From positions 1 through 41,237 of the forward strand of contig JABCZZ010000012.1 of NCBI GenBank assembly GCA_013289445.1: a DNA stretch of 41,237 nucleotides. The letters run 5' to 3'. Positions 1-8,792 of this stretch are shown here, piece after piece. The position numbers and the translations under genes were made by a program. Position 1 is the first letter of the stretch. Every line of letters begins with the position of its first letter. Origin of the DNA: Alphaproteobacteria bacterium. Lineage in GTDB: Bacteria; Pseudomonadota; Alphaproteobacteria; Rickettsiales; JABCZZ01. Below the pieces are notes generated by a model. The model did no database searches. It worked only from the letters and a program-made list of their open reading frames with translations, and was not told the origin of the DNA.

Positions 1-482
1 GGCTGTTCAAGCGCCATCTGCACCGACACGCCACTGCCCAGCGACTCGCCGTAGTAAATAAGTTTTTCCGCAGGCAGGTTCAGATTTTGCTTGGCATACG
101 CGATGGCCGCGCGCGCATCGGCATAGATTCCGTTTTCGCTCGGATATCCGGTGGATTTGCCAAAGCCGCGATAGCTGACGGCGATGAGACCAAAGCCGGC
201 TTCGGCGAACGCGCCGAATTTAGCCGCGCGCATGCCCAGATGCTGCGCATTGCCATGAAAATAAAGTACTGTGGGGTAAGATTGCCGCGCCGCATGTGCC
301 CATGCCTGAAGTGTCATGCCATCGCCTGAAGACAGGGATATTTCGGTAATATCCTTAAACGCGAATGTCGCAAGTGCCGGGATATTCTTCAGCGGATAAT
401 ACATGAGGTGGCGTTGAAAGGCGTAAATGCAGCTTACTATCGCCACATACATCACCAACAAGAATCCGATGCCAAACCACAT
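1..482 (-). CDS. Alpha/beta hydrolase (serine hydrolase), 3' part outside window
   Basis: Translated from the minus strand, the first 160 residues show an N-terminal hydrophobic segment (about residues 3-18, likely a membrane anchor). This is followed by an alpha/beta hydrolase core with HGNA (oxyanion-hole region), SYRGFGKSTG and the nucleophile elbow YGESLGSG, where Ser is the expected nucleophile. The catalytic Asp and His lie beyond the window. The pattern fits the membrane-anchored ABHD13/ABHD17/BEM46-like hydrolases; the substrate cannot be told. The ATG at 482 follows a GGGGG run about 8 nt upstream, and a perfect TATAAT lies at 508-513 on this strand. It is divergent from the prepilin peptidase gene. 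Confidence 0.85.
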   Translation of the reverse strand, partial: MWFGIGFLLVMYVAIVSCIYAFQRHLMYYPLKNIPALATFAFKDITEISLSSGDGMTLQAWAHAARQSYPTVLYFHGNAQHLGMRAAKFGAFAEAGFGLIAVSYRGFGKSTGYPSENGIYADARAAIAYAKQNLNLPAEKLIYYGESLGSGVSVQMALEQ

Positions 483-565
483 GTCTGCGCCCCCGTTATC
501 TTTCACTATTATACCTTTGAAATATTTGCTAATAGATTAACAAGACCGCCACAAATGGATGAAAT

Positions 566-1066
566 ATGATATTCTTTCTCGTCCTGCTGACCGTTCTTAT
601 GCTTACGGTCATCATTACCGACACCACACGCTACATTATACCTAACTGGCTGGTGGCCGTCTTATTCGTGTTTTATCCGGTGTTTCTTTATTGCGCCCCA
701 GGCCATATCGAATGGCAGATAGCGCTGCTTTTTGCGCTGGGCACCTTTGCCGTAGGGTTTGGTTTGTTTGCCGCCAATATCATGGGAGCCGGCGATATCA
801 AGCTGCTCACGGCCGCGGCGTTATGGACAGGCAAAAGCGCTTTTCCCACTTTCATCATGGGAGTCGGGCTTTTCGGAGGATTGCTGGCGTTGGTGCTGGT
901 AGTGGCCCGCCCCTTTACCGCTTTCATGTTTTCCAAACTGCAACATCCTCCGGCCATTCCGCGCGTACTCACCGTCGGCGAACCCGTGCCTTACGGTGTT
1001 GCCATTGCGCTTATTTTCCTGCTGCTGCTGTGGAAAAGTGATATCCCCGGCCTCGTACTGCATTAG
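566..1066 (+). CDS. A24-family prepilin peptidase (CpaA/TadV-like)
   Basis: A 166-residue polytopic membrane protein with about five to six hydrophobic segments. The two aspartates typical of A24 aspartic prepilin peptidases are visible: D19 in the TDTTRYIIPN motif and D77 in GAGDIK. The length fits the short CpaA/TadV type, which lacks the N-terminal methyltransferase domain of PilD. Such enzymes cleave the leader of type IVb/Flp prepilins at the inner membrane. No pilin or tad genes lie nearby, so this is an isolated copy and its substrate is unknown. The pirin gene starts 6 nt after its stop, so the two are probably co-transcribed. Confidence 0.85.
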   Translation: MIFFLVLLTVLMLTVIITDTTRYIIPNWLVAVLFVFYPVFLYCAPGHIEWQIALLFALGTFAVGFGLFAANIMGAGDIKLLTAAALWTGKSAFPTFIMGVGLFGGLLALVLVVARPFTAFMFSKLQHPPAIPRVLTVGEPVPYGVAIALIFLLLLWKSDIPGLVLH

Positions 1067-1072
1067 GTCTCT

Positions 1073-1774
1073 ATGCTCACCCTGCGCAAGGCTTCTGATC
1101 GTTTTCATACACAGATCGACTGGCTCGACAGCTGGCATAGTTTTTCTTTCGGCGAACATCATGATCCGCGCCATATGGGATTTGGGCCGCTGCGTGTGAT
1201 CAATGACGATCGCATCACCGGCGGCGGTGGATTTCCTACCCACGGTCACCGCGACATGGAAATCATCACCATCGTCCTTACCGGCGTGCTCGAGCATAAG
1301 GACAGTCTGGGCAACGGATCGCGCATTCGTCCGGGCGACGTGCAGAAAATGAGCGCGGGGCTCGGCATACTGCATAGCGAATTCAACGCCAATGCAGATA
1401 TTCCTGTGCATTTGCTGCAAATCTGGATTACGCCGAGCGTCATGGGCATCGCGCCCTCGTATCAGCAAATCCATTTCGATGCCGATCGGCTGCAGAACAA
1501 ATTCTGTCTCATCGCCTCGCATAGCGGGGCAGAGGAATCCGTGCTGCTGCACCAGGATGCACGTATATTAATGGCGGATATCGCCACAGGTGAGACATTG
1601 CATTACCGCCCTGAGAAAGGCCGCAAAGCCTGGGTGCAGCTGGCAGGGGGCAACATAGAGGTAAACCAGATCGCCCTGAATGAAGGTGACGGCCTGGCAG
1701 TAGAGCAAGAAATGGCGCTGGCCTTTTGCGCCAGTGCGCAAAGCAAAGTGCTGCTATTTGATTTAGATGGCTAA
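1073..1774 (+). CDS. Pirin family protein (YhhW-type bicupin)
   Basis: 233 residues, the usual size for bacterial pirins. The N-terminal cupin carries the metal ligands H57 and H59 in THGHRDME, and H101 and E103 in HSEFN; these match the four iron ligands known in human pirin. The GGGGFPTHGH lead-in is also characteristic. Bacterial pirins have been linked to quercetinase activity and to redox or metabolic regulation; the true substrate here is unknown. It is probably translated from the same mRNA as the upstream prepilin peptidase gene. Its TAA overlaps by 4 nt the stop codon of the convergent gene at 1771-3507. Confidence 0.92.
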   Translation: MLTLRKASDRFHTQIDWLDSWHSFSFGEHHDPRHMGFGPLRVINDDRITGGGGFPTHGHRDMEIITIVLTGVLEHKDSLGNGSRIRPGDVQKMSAGLGILHSEFNANADIPVHLLQIWITPSVMGIAPSYQQIHFDADRLQNKFCLIASHSGAEESVLLHQDARILMADIATGETLHYRPEKGRKAWVQLAGGNIEVNQIALNEGDGLAVEQEMALAFCASAQSKVLLFDLDG

Positions 1775-3507
1775 GCGCTTTGCGCCATCTGTGATTCCGG
1801 CTTGCCTTCTTCACGCCCTACCGCTGTTTCAGCAAGCGGTGCGGTGGGTGTAAGCGTCGGTGATTTCAAATCGGGCTTGGCAAACGTTTTGCTGCCTGTG
1901 GTCGTGACTGTATCCGTGGCAGGCGGGACATCCGCCGCGCCATTGGTAGCGGTCACAGTGGTAGGCAGAGGCGGCGTGGAGGCAGCGGGGGGTGCCACTT
2001 GTGTTTTAGCATGCAGGGCTTCGATTTCTTTTATCGCTTGCGCAGGCGCCACGCCGGCAGGAAGATCAAAGGTAAGGCATACGCCGTCTTCTTCTCTCCA
2101 GCTGGTCTTGTGCGGGATGATACCCTTAAGCGACGGCACACTGCCCAATACCTGCTGCATCGCCTCCATTACTTTTTCCTGATGGATGGTTTCGGCATGC
2201 GGGATATCGACTTTCACCGCAATCGATTGCTGGATGGTGTTATCCTTGCCATCGCCCATCTGCACCAGCACTTTGGCGCCATCGATCTTGATGTCCCTGC
2301 CTGCGGCATCCTGTACTTTTCTGGTCTGCAGCGCCTGCATGATGGCATCACCCGCCAGCGTCAGCGGATCGGATTCGATTTTCTCCCAGGTCTTGGTGGT
2401 AGGAGTGGCCAGAATGGAGTCGTTTAGCTGCTCCGGTTTCAATGTTTCGGGCAACGTCAGTCGCAAGCGATAGGTGTTGGGATGTTCGAGCGAAGGTCCG
2501 GTGAGCCTGAAATCTGCAGCGGCATGCTCGCGCTTATCTTCTTTTTCCTTCTCGGACAGGAACGTGTCGTGCTTGAGCACATCGCCAATCGCTGTTTTGA
2601 GCTTGTCATTCGTAAGCTGCGAAACGCGGTTGTTGAGATAACCTTTTATTTCCTCAGAGCCAGCAAGCAGGGGGAAACCTTCTGCCCATTTGTCGCCGGC
2701 ATATGTCGCGGCATAGCGCACAATATCTTTCCATGTGGAGGCTACTTTCGCATCGGCGTTGTCGGTCAGCAGATTAAGCGGAGAGGCCTTAAACAGAATC
2801 TCATCGCCCGGTGCTTTCTGGGTGGCCGGCACGCCGATTACCAGCTGCACACTGCTGCCCCATTCGGGCTGTGTGTGCTCTTTAACGATCACCTGCAGTT
2901 TACCAAGCTCGGCTTTCTGCTCAGGCGTCAGGTAGGTAGACTTGGCTGCCTCGGCGCGAATCATCTGAAGCATGGCCTGGGCGCGCGCTTCCAGATTGGT
3001 ACGCGCAGCGATGGCATCTTCGGGTTTATGGAATCCGTAACTCAGCGTAATCGCTTCTTCCTTACCGCTGGATACAGTGGGACCCCATGATTCCCAGTAA
3101 TTCTTCGCCTTGGAGCCTTGCCAGTTCTCCAGCGCCGCATAATCGGCCACAGTAAGACCATCGGCAGGATTTGAAGCGGGCGGGAAGTTACCTTTAAGTG
3201 TTGCGATCTGATCGCTCAGTTTGGGGCGCGGCACTAAACCATTAAACGTATCTGCAATGACGGGCACGCGACCAAGCGCCGCCTGTATGGCTTTTATTCC
3301 TTCTACCGGATCGGGAAGGTTTTTGTCGAAATGAAACAGGAATACTTCTTCTTCAGCCTTGGCATCAATAAAGCGTGAATCATTGAGGTTGACCGAGGGT
3401 GTTTTTGCGACGCGCGAAATCTTGTTCGGTACCAATGCGCCATTGCTGGTTTCAGCAAACAGCGTGAGTATTTTTTTCTCTAACATGTCGGGAAGTGCAT
3501 GGGTCAT
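1771..3507 (-). CDS. Large soluble orphan protein with Pro/Thr-rich tail
   Basis: 578 residues and not recognised as a known family. No signal peptide or membrane segment is visible. The first roughly 490 residues look globular and charged, with many Asp/Lys-rich helices. The last 85 or so are low-complexity Ala/Pro/Thr, suggesting a disordered tail. The ATG at 3507 has an AGAG-type ribosome site about 8 nt upstream. Transcription probably starts from the TGCTATAAC promoter at 3548-3553, which shares an unusual upstream box with several other orphan genes in the window. The stop overlaps that of the pirin gene by 4 nt, tail to tail. I do not assign a function. Confidence 0.8.
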   Translation of the reverse strand: MTHALPDMLEKKILTLFAETSNGALVPNKISRVAKTPSVNLNDSRFIDAKAEEEVFLFHFDKNLPDPVEGIKAIQAALGRVPVIADTFNGLVPRPKLSDQIATLKGNFPPASNPADGLTVADYAALENWQGSKAKNYWESWGPTVSSGKEEAITLSYGFHKPEDAIAARTNLEARAQAMLQMIRAEAAKSTYLTPEQKAELGKLQVIVKEHTQPEWGSSVQLVIGVPATQKAPGDEILFKASPLNLLTDNADAKVASTWKDIVRYAATYAGDKWAEGFPLLAGSEEIKGYLNNRVSQLTNDKLKTAIGDVLKHDTFLSEKEKEDKREHAAADFRLTGPSLEHPNTYRLRLTLPETLKPEQLNDSILATPTTKTWEKIESDPLTLAGDAIMQALQTRKVQDAAGRDIKIDGAKVLVQMGDGKDNTIQQSIAVKVDIPHAETIHQEKVMEAMQQVLGSVPSLKGIIPHKTSWREEDGVCLTFDLPAGVAPAQAIKEIEALHAKTQVAPPAASTPPLPTTVTATNGAADVPPATDTVTTTGSKTFAKPDLKSPTLTPTAPLAETAVGREEGKPESQMAQSA

Positions 3508-3547
3508 TAGCTGGACTCTTTCTTGATTTCAGCGTTTCAGACCTTTA

Positions 3548-3579
3548 GTTATAGCATGCAAAGGTTACGGAATTATTAC
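3548..3579 (-). promoter_or_regulatory. CtrA-like box plus extended -10, promoter of the 578-aa orphan
   Basis: Read on the minus strand: GTAA, 7 nt, GTAAC (3568-3564), 10 nt ending in TGC, then TATAAC (3553-3548). The same layout occurs at 7724-7755, 11952-11983 and 35753-35784, and with small changes at 28423-28454 and 29737-29769. The box resembles the alphaproteobacterial CtrA site TTAA-N7-TTAAC. Assignment to CtrA is inference; the shared motif and spacing are visible directly. Confidence 0.55.
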
Positions 3580-3613
3580 GAGCAGGAAGATTGAGGCAAT
3601 CTATTGATTATTA

Positions 3614-4465
3614 TCATTTTATACCGATATTATTACATATCGCCAAGGTAAGATCGGCACGATTGAGCGTATAAAAATGAAATTGTTCCACTCCTTGTGC
3701 CTGCAATTGTTGGCATTGCCTGCTGGCCAGGGCAATCGCCGCTTCGTCACGCTTGCGCGGATGTTCGTCGAGCCCTTCAAATTCTTCGGCCAGCCAGGGT
3801 GGAATCGTAGCCCCGCACATGGCAGAAAATTTTTTGAGCAGGGCAAAATTACCAATCGGTATGAGCCCCGGCACCACAGGGATCGTGATGCCTGCCCTGC
3901 GCACACGTTCAATGAATTGCGTGTAAAGATCGACATCAAAAAAATACTGGGTGATCGCACGCGTGGCACCGGCATCGATTTTACCCTTGAGAACACGTAT
4001 GTCTTCTTCAAAAGATTGCGATTCGGGATGTTTTTCCGGGAAGGCGGCCACGCTGATTTCAAAATTGCCGATTTTTTTTAAGCCGCTAATCAGATCGCTG
4101 GTATAGGCATAGCCCTCTGGATACGGCGCGTATTTTCCCATGCCCTGCGGTGGATCGCCCCTGAGCGCCACGATATGGCGGATACCCGCCTCCCAGTAGC
4201 CACGCGCCACTTCATCAATCTGCGCCCTGCTCGCCCCGACACAGGTCAGATGGGCGGCAGGCTTGAGGTCGGTTTCATCACGGATGCGTTTGACCGTCTG
4301 ATGGGTGCGTTCGCGTGTAGTGCCACCGGCACCATAGGTCACCGACACGAATCGGGGCTTAAGCGGCGCCAGACGCCGGACTGCATTCCACAATTTCTCT
4401 TCCATCTCGGATGTTTTGGGTGGAAAAAATTCAAAAGATACGCGGGGTAATCCGGGAGCGGACAC
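3614..4465 (-). CDS. metF: 5,10-methylenetetrahydrofolate reductase
   Basis: Reduces 5,10-methylene-THF to 5-methyl-THF, the methyl donor for methionine synthase; MetE is encoded in this window at 20824-23139. The FAD TIM-barrel signatures are clear: VSFEFFPPKT with the catalytic Glu (E12 in this numbering), SVTYGAGGTTRERT, HLTCVGAS, ALRGDPP, AAFPEKHPES and ITQYFFD. I choose the GTG at 4465, which has GAAAG 7 nt upstream and gives 283 residues, the usual bacterial MetF length. An ATG at 4531 would add 22 residues with no counterpart in the family. It stands alone, with about 265 nt of non-coding sequence before mlaA. Confidence 0.95.
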   Translation of the reverse strand: MSAPGLPRVSFEFFPPKTSEMEEKLWNAVRRLAPLKPRFVSVTYGAGGTTRERTHQTVKRIRDETDLKPAAHLTCVGASRAQIDEVARGYWEAGIRHIVALRGDPPQGMGKYAPYPEGYAYTSDLISGLKKIGNFEISVAAFPEKHPESQSFEEDIRVLKGKIDAGATRAITQYFFDVDLYTQFIERVRRAGITIPVVPGLIPIGNFALLKKFSAMCGATIPPWLAEEFEGLDEHPRKRDEAAIALASRQCQQLQAQGVEQFHFYTLNRADLTLAICNNIGIK

Positions 4466-4732
4466 GTGGATTCTTTCGTTGAAAGTAAAAAAATATTTAG
4501 CCGTGCATATCAACATCACGCAATGTGGCAATTATGCAACTTATAAATGTAATCCTGCGTCTTCCTGGACGAACAGGGCAAAGTCCGCTCTAAATAGCTG
4601 CAAAGTAGTTGCAATTTTACCTAAGTTTCATAAACCATTAGGGAATATACCATACTATTGCTTAGGCAAGCGCCCGCATAGACGGCGCATTGATGCAAAT
4701 AGGGTATTACACGGGTACAATAAGGATACGCC

Positions 4733-5536
4733 ATGAACGAGACTCCCTTTCGCCACGCACTGATCGCCGGCCTGTTAGCCGTGATGCTTGTCACCCTGCC
4801 GGGCTGCGCCACCAAGAAGCCGGGCGAACCTATCCAGACCAATTCCGGAACGCAGGAAGACGGAGGCTACGGCGACAACCGCGACCCGCTGGAACCGCTC
4901 AATCGCGGCCTTTTCAAATTCAATGAAGTGCTCGATGGCGTACTGCTTTCGCCGCTGGCCCATATTTACCGCGGCGTAATGCCGGACTTCGCGCAGCGCA
5001 GCGTGCGCAACTTCCTGGTCAACCTCAACTCACCTGTGGTGTTCGTCAACTCGATGCTGCAGTGGGATACTGATAACGCCGGGCGCACCGTTGAGCGCTT
5101 TGCGATCAACAGCACCGTCGGTATTGCGGGTCTATTCGATGTTGCCACCCCGATGGGTATCAAGAAAGAGCATAAGAAGGATTTCGGCCAGACACTGGGC
5201 GTCTGGGGCGTGGGCACTGGGCCTTACCTCTACCTGCCGATTCTGGGCCCGTCCGATATACGTGATGGCGTGGGCATGATCGCCGATATCTTCGACGATC
5301 CCTTCACCTATATCTTCACCTGGCAGGAAACCGCTATCCGCGACGGCGTACGTATCATAACCACCCGCGCCGACTACCTGCCGCTTACCGACCGTATCAA
5401 CCGCGATTCGCTCGATCCCTACACCAGTTACCGCAGCATCTATCTGCAGCATCGTGACAAGGTCGTGCGCAACTATCTCAATCGCGATGCCGGTCTGGAC
5501 ACAGGCAAATCGGCTGAAAAAGGCACTGGTAAATAG
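4733..5536 (+). CDS. mlaA: MlaA/VacJ outer-membrane lipoprotein
   Basis: 267-residue MlaA family lipoprotein. The signal peptide ends in a lipobox LPGC with C25 as the lipidated cysteine. The family core follows: DPLEPLNRGLFKFNEVLD, then RSVRNFLVNLNSPV, the NSTVGIAGLFDVA segment and GPYLYLPILGPSD. MlaA sits in the outer membrane and removes mislocalised phospholipids from the outer leaflet, passing them to MlaC. mlaC follows 84 nt downstream, so the pair forms the outer-membrane/periplasmic half of the Mla system; the MlaFEDB inner-membrane ABC complex is not in this window. The ATG has AAGGA about 6 nt upstream. Confidence 0.95.
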   Translation: MNETPFRHALIAGLLAVMLVTLPGCATKKPGEPIQTNSGTQEDGGYGDNRDPLEPLNRGLFKFNEVLDGVLLSPLAHIYRGVMPDFAQRSVRNFLVNLNSPVVFVNSMLQWDTDNAGRTVERFAINSTVGIAGLFDVATPMGIKKEHKKDFGQTLGVWGVGTGPYLYLPILGPSDIRDGVGMIADIFDDPFTYIFTWQETAIRDGVRIITTRADYLPLTDRINRDSLDPYTSYRSIYLQHRDKVVRNYLNRDAGLDTGKSAEKGTGK

Positions 5537-5620
5537 CATTTTTCCCTGCTAGAAACAGCGCGTTTGGCACCGCCAGACGATGCTGCTTTATGTAAAACAT
5601 CCCTGTGTGGAGTGGATATT

Positions 5621-6295
5621 ATGTGCGCAAAAAGATTTTTTGCCGGACTGTTTATGTGCCTGGGCCTTTGCGTTGCGCATCCTGCCGCTGCAAATGATTC
5701 CGATGATGCCAAAGCATTTACGGTAGATCTAGGACATAAGGCACTTGCCGTTCTTTCGGATAATTCCGGTTCCAAACAAGACAAACGTGAACGTCTTGAA
5801 GCGTTATTTGCTGAGAATGTCGACATCGACTGGGTGGGAAAATTCGTCCTCGGACGTTTCTGGAAAAGCGCGACCGATGAACAGAAACAGCAGTATATCA
5901 CCAATTACAAAACGTTTCTTATCAAGCATTACACATCCAACCTGACGGAATACAGCAATGCCGACTTTGAAGTCACGCGAGTGGTGGCGGGCGACAATGG
6001 CGCAAGCATCGTCAGCATGCGCATCAAACGTCCCGGTGCTGAGGATTTTCTTGTCGATTACAGCATCCGCAGGAGCAGCAACGGCGCGCTCATGGTGTAT
6101 GACATCGTGGTAGAAGGCGTCAGCATGATTACCACGCAGCGTTCGGAATTTTCTTCTGTTGTTTCGCAGAAAGGTCTTGATTATCTGATCGCTCAGCTGG
6201 CGCAAAGAAGCAAAAGAGAAGAGTTGGGTGACGAGGGTACTGGCGGCACAAAAATGGATATCAATAGGCCCGACAGCGACGACTCTAAAAACTAA
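5621..6295 (+). CDS. mlaC: MlaC/Ttg2D phospholipid-binding periplasmic protein
   Basis: Periplasmic shuttle that carries phospholipids between MlaA and the inner-membrane MlaFEDB complex. 224 residues with a Sec signal peptide (MCAKRFFAGLFM, then a hydrophobic core, cleavage near HPAAA-ND). The MlaC/Tol-Ttg2 family features are a helical N-terminal part with ALFAENVDIDWVGKFVLGRFWK, the TDEQKQQYITNYKTFL helix, and a beta-rich part ending YDIVVEGVSMITTQRSEF. The ATG at 5621 has GGAG 8 nt upstream; a TTG further upstream would add residues before the signal peptide and is rejected. Its stop codon overlaps by 4 nt that of the convergent gene 6292-7701. Confidence 0.93.
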   Translation: MCAKRFFAGLFMCLGLCVAHPAAANDSDDAKAFTVDLGHKALAVLSDNSGSKQDKRERLEALFAENVDIDWVGKFVLGRFWKSATDEQKQQYITNYKTFLIKHYTSNLTEYSNADFEVTRVVAGDNGASIVSMRIKRPGAEDFLVDYSIRRSSNGALMVYDIVVEGVSMITTQRSEFSSVVSQKGLDYLIAQLAQRSKREELGDEGTGGTKMDINRPDSDDSKN

Positions 6296-7701
6296 CGGCC
6301 GCCCATTCCGGTACTTCTATCAGGCGCCTTTGCCGGGGATGCCTGTTCAAGCCCGGCGCGTGCCATTGCCATTTTTTGCTGAATCTGCTGTGTCGGCCAT
6401 TGCGCAACACCGGTTCCTGCGGCTGCAAGTCCTGCGTCTACGATATCCAGTGCGCGCTTTACCTGATCTTTACTGATGCCGTTGGTTTTGCCAAGCTTGC
6501 TTGCCGTATCGGTTGCGACTTGCGCGATGCGCCCGCCAATAGCCGTTTCGCCAAGCGCTGAAGCTGCATTCTCAAATGAGGCTACCGACAAGGTCGCCAG
6601 GGCAGAGCGGGCATTATCGACTTTTTGCTGCGCATCCGCCGAAAGAGTCGCGCTGCGAGCGGCTACGCTTAAAATCTCGCTGAGGAAATTAACCGACTGA
6701 GCAGCCTGCAGTTCCATAGGATCGCGCGAATCACCAATGCGGCCCCATTTGGGCAAAGCAATAAGTTCGCCAAGATTTTGCGGCGGATAATTTCCAGGGG
6801 TGGCTGCCTGAAGGGTTCGCTCCGCCGCCTGGGCAATGAGCAGCGCGCTTTTGACTTCAGGCGTAATAAATCCGAGCTGCACGGCGATATCGCCGGAAGC
6901 CGGCGCCTGATCCTTGGCGAGGCTTCCGCCTGCCATAACTACTTTGCGCGCCGCATCGAGTTTGGCGGCATCCACACCGTTCTGTGCGGCAATTTTCTGC
7001 CATTTGGCATCATCCAACACATCCCAGCCATGACCGGTTTGCAGACGCTTGCCTGAAGCCGCAAGCGCCACAAACCGCGCTTGCATCTCAAGTGTCTGGG
7101 TTTGCTGGGCGGCGGTAAGCGCGCCCAAATCGACCGCTGCCTGGTTGATGAAACCCCCCAGTATTTTGTGCGTCTGTTCTATGCCTTGCAACGGCGCAGC
7201 TTCTGCCCCTGCAGCAGTGCGTGCACGCTGCGTGTTCTCAATGGCAATCGCCAATTCACGTTCAAAGATACCCTTCGCCTGTTCCGTAAGCGCCTTGCTT
7301 TCTTCTTTGATTTTTTCACCGAAGAGTTTCGAGGCAAGCCAGCTTCCGCCCAGCGCTGCAACGGCCGTGGAACCACCGATAAAAATCGCCTGCGCAATAC
7401 GACTTTTAAACAGCTGACGCTTGATGACGGTGACGACCGCGGCAACTATGCCGCTGGCCAAACCAAACAGAGCCATTTTCCTGCCGGCGGCAGCGCCTTT
7501 TTTCTCAAGCTCATTCGCCTTGGCCTGCAGTTCCGAATAATAGGACATCATCTTCTCGGGCGAAAGTCCGTAACGCTGACTTTCTGTCTGCTGGCTTTGC
7601 GAATCGAGCGTAAGAATACGATCGATTTCCGGCCGGTGCTTGGCGATCAGGGCCGAAATATCGGGGGGCGTAACCGGTGTATTGGGAGTGGGTGCTGCCA
7701 T
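6292..7701 (-). CDS. Orphan protein with central double membrane segment
   Basis: 469 residues, not recognised. The N-terminus (1-75) is soluble and proline-rich with an amphipathic Gln/Glu-rich stretch. Two hydrophobic segments follow at about 76-93 and 102-124 and could form a helical hairpin. The remaining 340 residues are Ala/Gln-rich and predicted mainly helical. The ATG at 7701 is chosen over the GTG at 7725 because the likely -10 element (TATAGT, 7729-7724) would overlap that GTG. It shares its promoter type with the 578-aa orphan and others, and meets mlaC tail to tail with a 4-nt stop overlap. A hairpin plus helical tail could suggest an envelope or secreted effector-like protein, but that is speculation. 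Confidence 0.78.
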   Translation of the reverse strand: MAAPTPNTPVTPPDISALIAKHRPEIDRILTLDSQSQQTESQRYGLSPEKMMSYYSELQAKANELEKKGAAAGRKMALFGLASGIVAAVVTVIKRQLFKSRIAQAIFIGGSTAVAALGGSWLASKLFGEKIKEESKALTEQAKGIFERELAIAIENTQRARTAAGAEAAPLQGIEQTHKILGGFINQAAVDLGALTAAQQTQTLEMQARFVALAASGKRLQTGHGWDVLDDAKWQKIAAQNGVDAAKLDAARKVVMAGGSLAKDQAPASGDIAVQLGFITPEVKSALLIAQAAERTLQAATPGNYPPQNLGELIALPKWGRIGDSRDPMELQAAQSVNFLSEILSVAARSATLSADAQQKVDNARSALATLSVASFENAASALGETAIGGRIAQVATDTASKLGKTNGISKDQVKRALDIVDAGLAAAGTGVAQWPTQQIQQKMAMARAGLEQASPAKAPDRSTGMGGR

Positions 7702-7723
7702 ATGATTTCTTTGACTTCTGCCC

Positions 7724-7755
7724 ACTATAGCAAGTGAATGTTACAGAATTATTAA
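7724..7755 (-). promoter_or_regulatory. CtrA-like box plus extended -10, promoter of the 469-aa orphan
   Basis: Minus-strand reading: TTAA (7755-7752), 7 nt, GTAAC (7744-7740), 10 nt ending TTGC, TATAGT (7729-7724). This is one of the best matches in the window to TTAA-N7-TTAAC, with only one G for T. The predicted transcription start near 7717 gives a leader of about 16 nt to the ATG at 7701. Confidence 0.6.
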
Positions 7756-8114
7756 GAATTGGCGTCATTTTGATGAAACCTCGGTTAGGAAAGCCGATTT
7801 ATCGCGGAAATTGCTAAGAATTAGGGGTTCTTTTTTAGAAGAATTACTCTGCGAATGGTGACCGTTTCTACCGCGACATATTGCATTGCGTCCTGCGTAT
7901 CATCGACTTTCTGCTTTCACATTGAACGCGGCTATCGCCATACATGATCGCTGAATAATATATGTGCAGGTTACTTTCTGTGCCATGCACGCGTCATGGT
8001 GCATCGCAGAAAATTTCATGAAACTGTCACACACGCTGCAAGCATTTTGTTCTATAGCTCAGCTAAATACATGCGTCAAAAAAGAACGCAATCAATACTA
8101 TACTGGAGGGTTTT
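7756..8114. other. Intergenic region between divergent orphan genes
   Basis: About 360 nt without a supportable gene. It contains AT-rich stretches and short inverted repeats, for example around GCATCGCAGAAA and TGCATGGCACAGAA. A strong ribosome site, GGAGGG, lies just before the ATG at 8115. I see no confident sigma-70 promoter, RNA gene or terminator in it. A small RNA cannot be excluded from sequence alone. Confidence 0.5.
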
Positions 8115-8696
8115 ATGGGTTCGAGAAAAGACGATGAGCATTCACGGCGTGATTTTCTAAAACGCATTCTGCCCGCCACGGCACTCCTTGCCAACGAAAG
8201 CGGCGAATGCAATCGCGAGAGGCTATCGCAACGCGATATTCTTATCAAAACCGCCCATTATATCAGTGACAATACTTTCATTATCGAAGGCACTGGAGCA
8301 GGGCGATACGCCTATGCTTACGACCTTGCCCTTATTCTCTCTGGCCATCCGCCGGAAGAGCTTTATAAGCCCGTGAAGCTTGATGCGGCCACCCGTGTGC
8401 TGATGAATGAATGCTGCGCGCATATCAAAACCATCACGGATAATAAATTCAGCGCCACCCATGATGCCGACATCACGCGGTTTGCCGATTTTCTTCAGGG
8501 CAGGCTTGAGGCATCGACACCGGGCTGGGTGGAGCGGCAGCGCATTATTGATCGGATGGTGGATATGATTTGTCTGAGTGCCGCACAGAAAGGGCTGGAG
8601 AATATCGTCGGCGATGGGGCGCATAGCTTCTGGTATCCGCAAATCGCGCAGGTGGCGATTCCGATTAAAGCGATATTATTCGGCCGTAAAAATTAA
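8115..8696 (+). CDS. Orphan protein with twin-arginine-like N-terminus
   Basis: 193 residues, not recognised. The start is supported by a strong GGAGGG site 7 nt upstream. The N-terminus contains SRRDFLKR, which matches the Tat signal consensus SRRxFLK, followed by a short hydrophobic run ILPATALLA. That run is shorter than a normal Tat h-region and is followed by a charged stretch, so export is uncertain. The rest is a mainly helical soluble domain with two adjacent cysteines (NECCAH) near the middle. tRNA-Gln follows 9 nt after its stop on the opposite strand. No function is assigned. Confidence 0.75.
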   Translation: MGSRKDDEHSRRDFLKRILPATALLANESGECNRERLSQRDILIKTAHYISDNTFIIEGTGAGRYAYAYDLALILSGHPPEELYKPVKLDAATRVLMNECCAHIKTITDNKFSATHDADITRFADFLQGRLEASTPGWVERQRIIDRMVDMICLSAAQKGLENIVGDGAHSFWYPQIAQVAIPIKAILFGRKN

Positions 8697-8705
8697 AATA
8701 GCCGC

Positions 8706-8780
8706 TGGCTGGGGTACCAGGATTCGAACCTGGGAATGGTGGAATCAAAATCCACTGCCTTACCACTTGGCTATACCCCA
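8706..8780 (-). tRNA. tRNA-Gln (anticodon TTG)
   Basis: The minus strand folds into a full cloverleaf. The acceptor stem is TGGGGTA/TACCCCA, the anticodon arm is GTGGA-TTTTGAT-TCCAC with anticodon TTG, and the T arm contains GGTTCGAATCC. Discriminator G is followed by an encoded CCA (8708-8706). It reads CAA/CAG codons. A plausible promoter lies just upstream at 8793-8822. Confidence 0.97.
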
Positions 8781-8792
8781 ACAAGCAAGACA

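Noticed and set aside
821..1552. Minus-strand frame opposite the prepilin peptidase and pirin genes
   Set aside because: Both plus-strand genes have full family motifs; the opposite frame has none.
4466..4531. Longer MetF start at 4531
   Set aside because: The extra 22 residues do not resemble a MetF N-terminus, while the GTG at 4465 has GAAAG at good distance.
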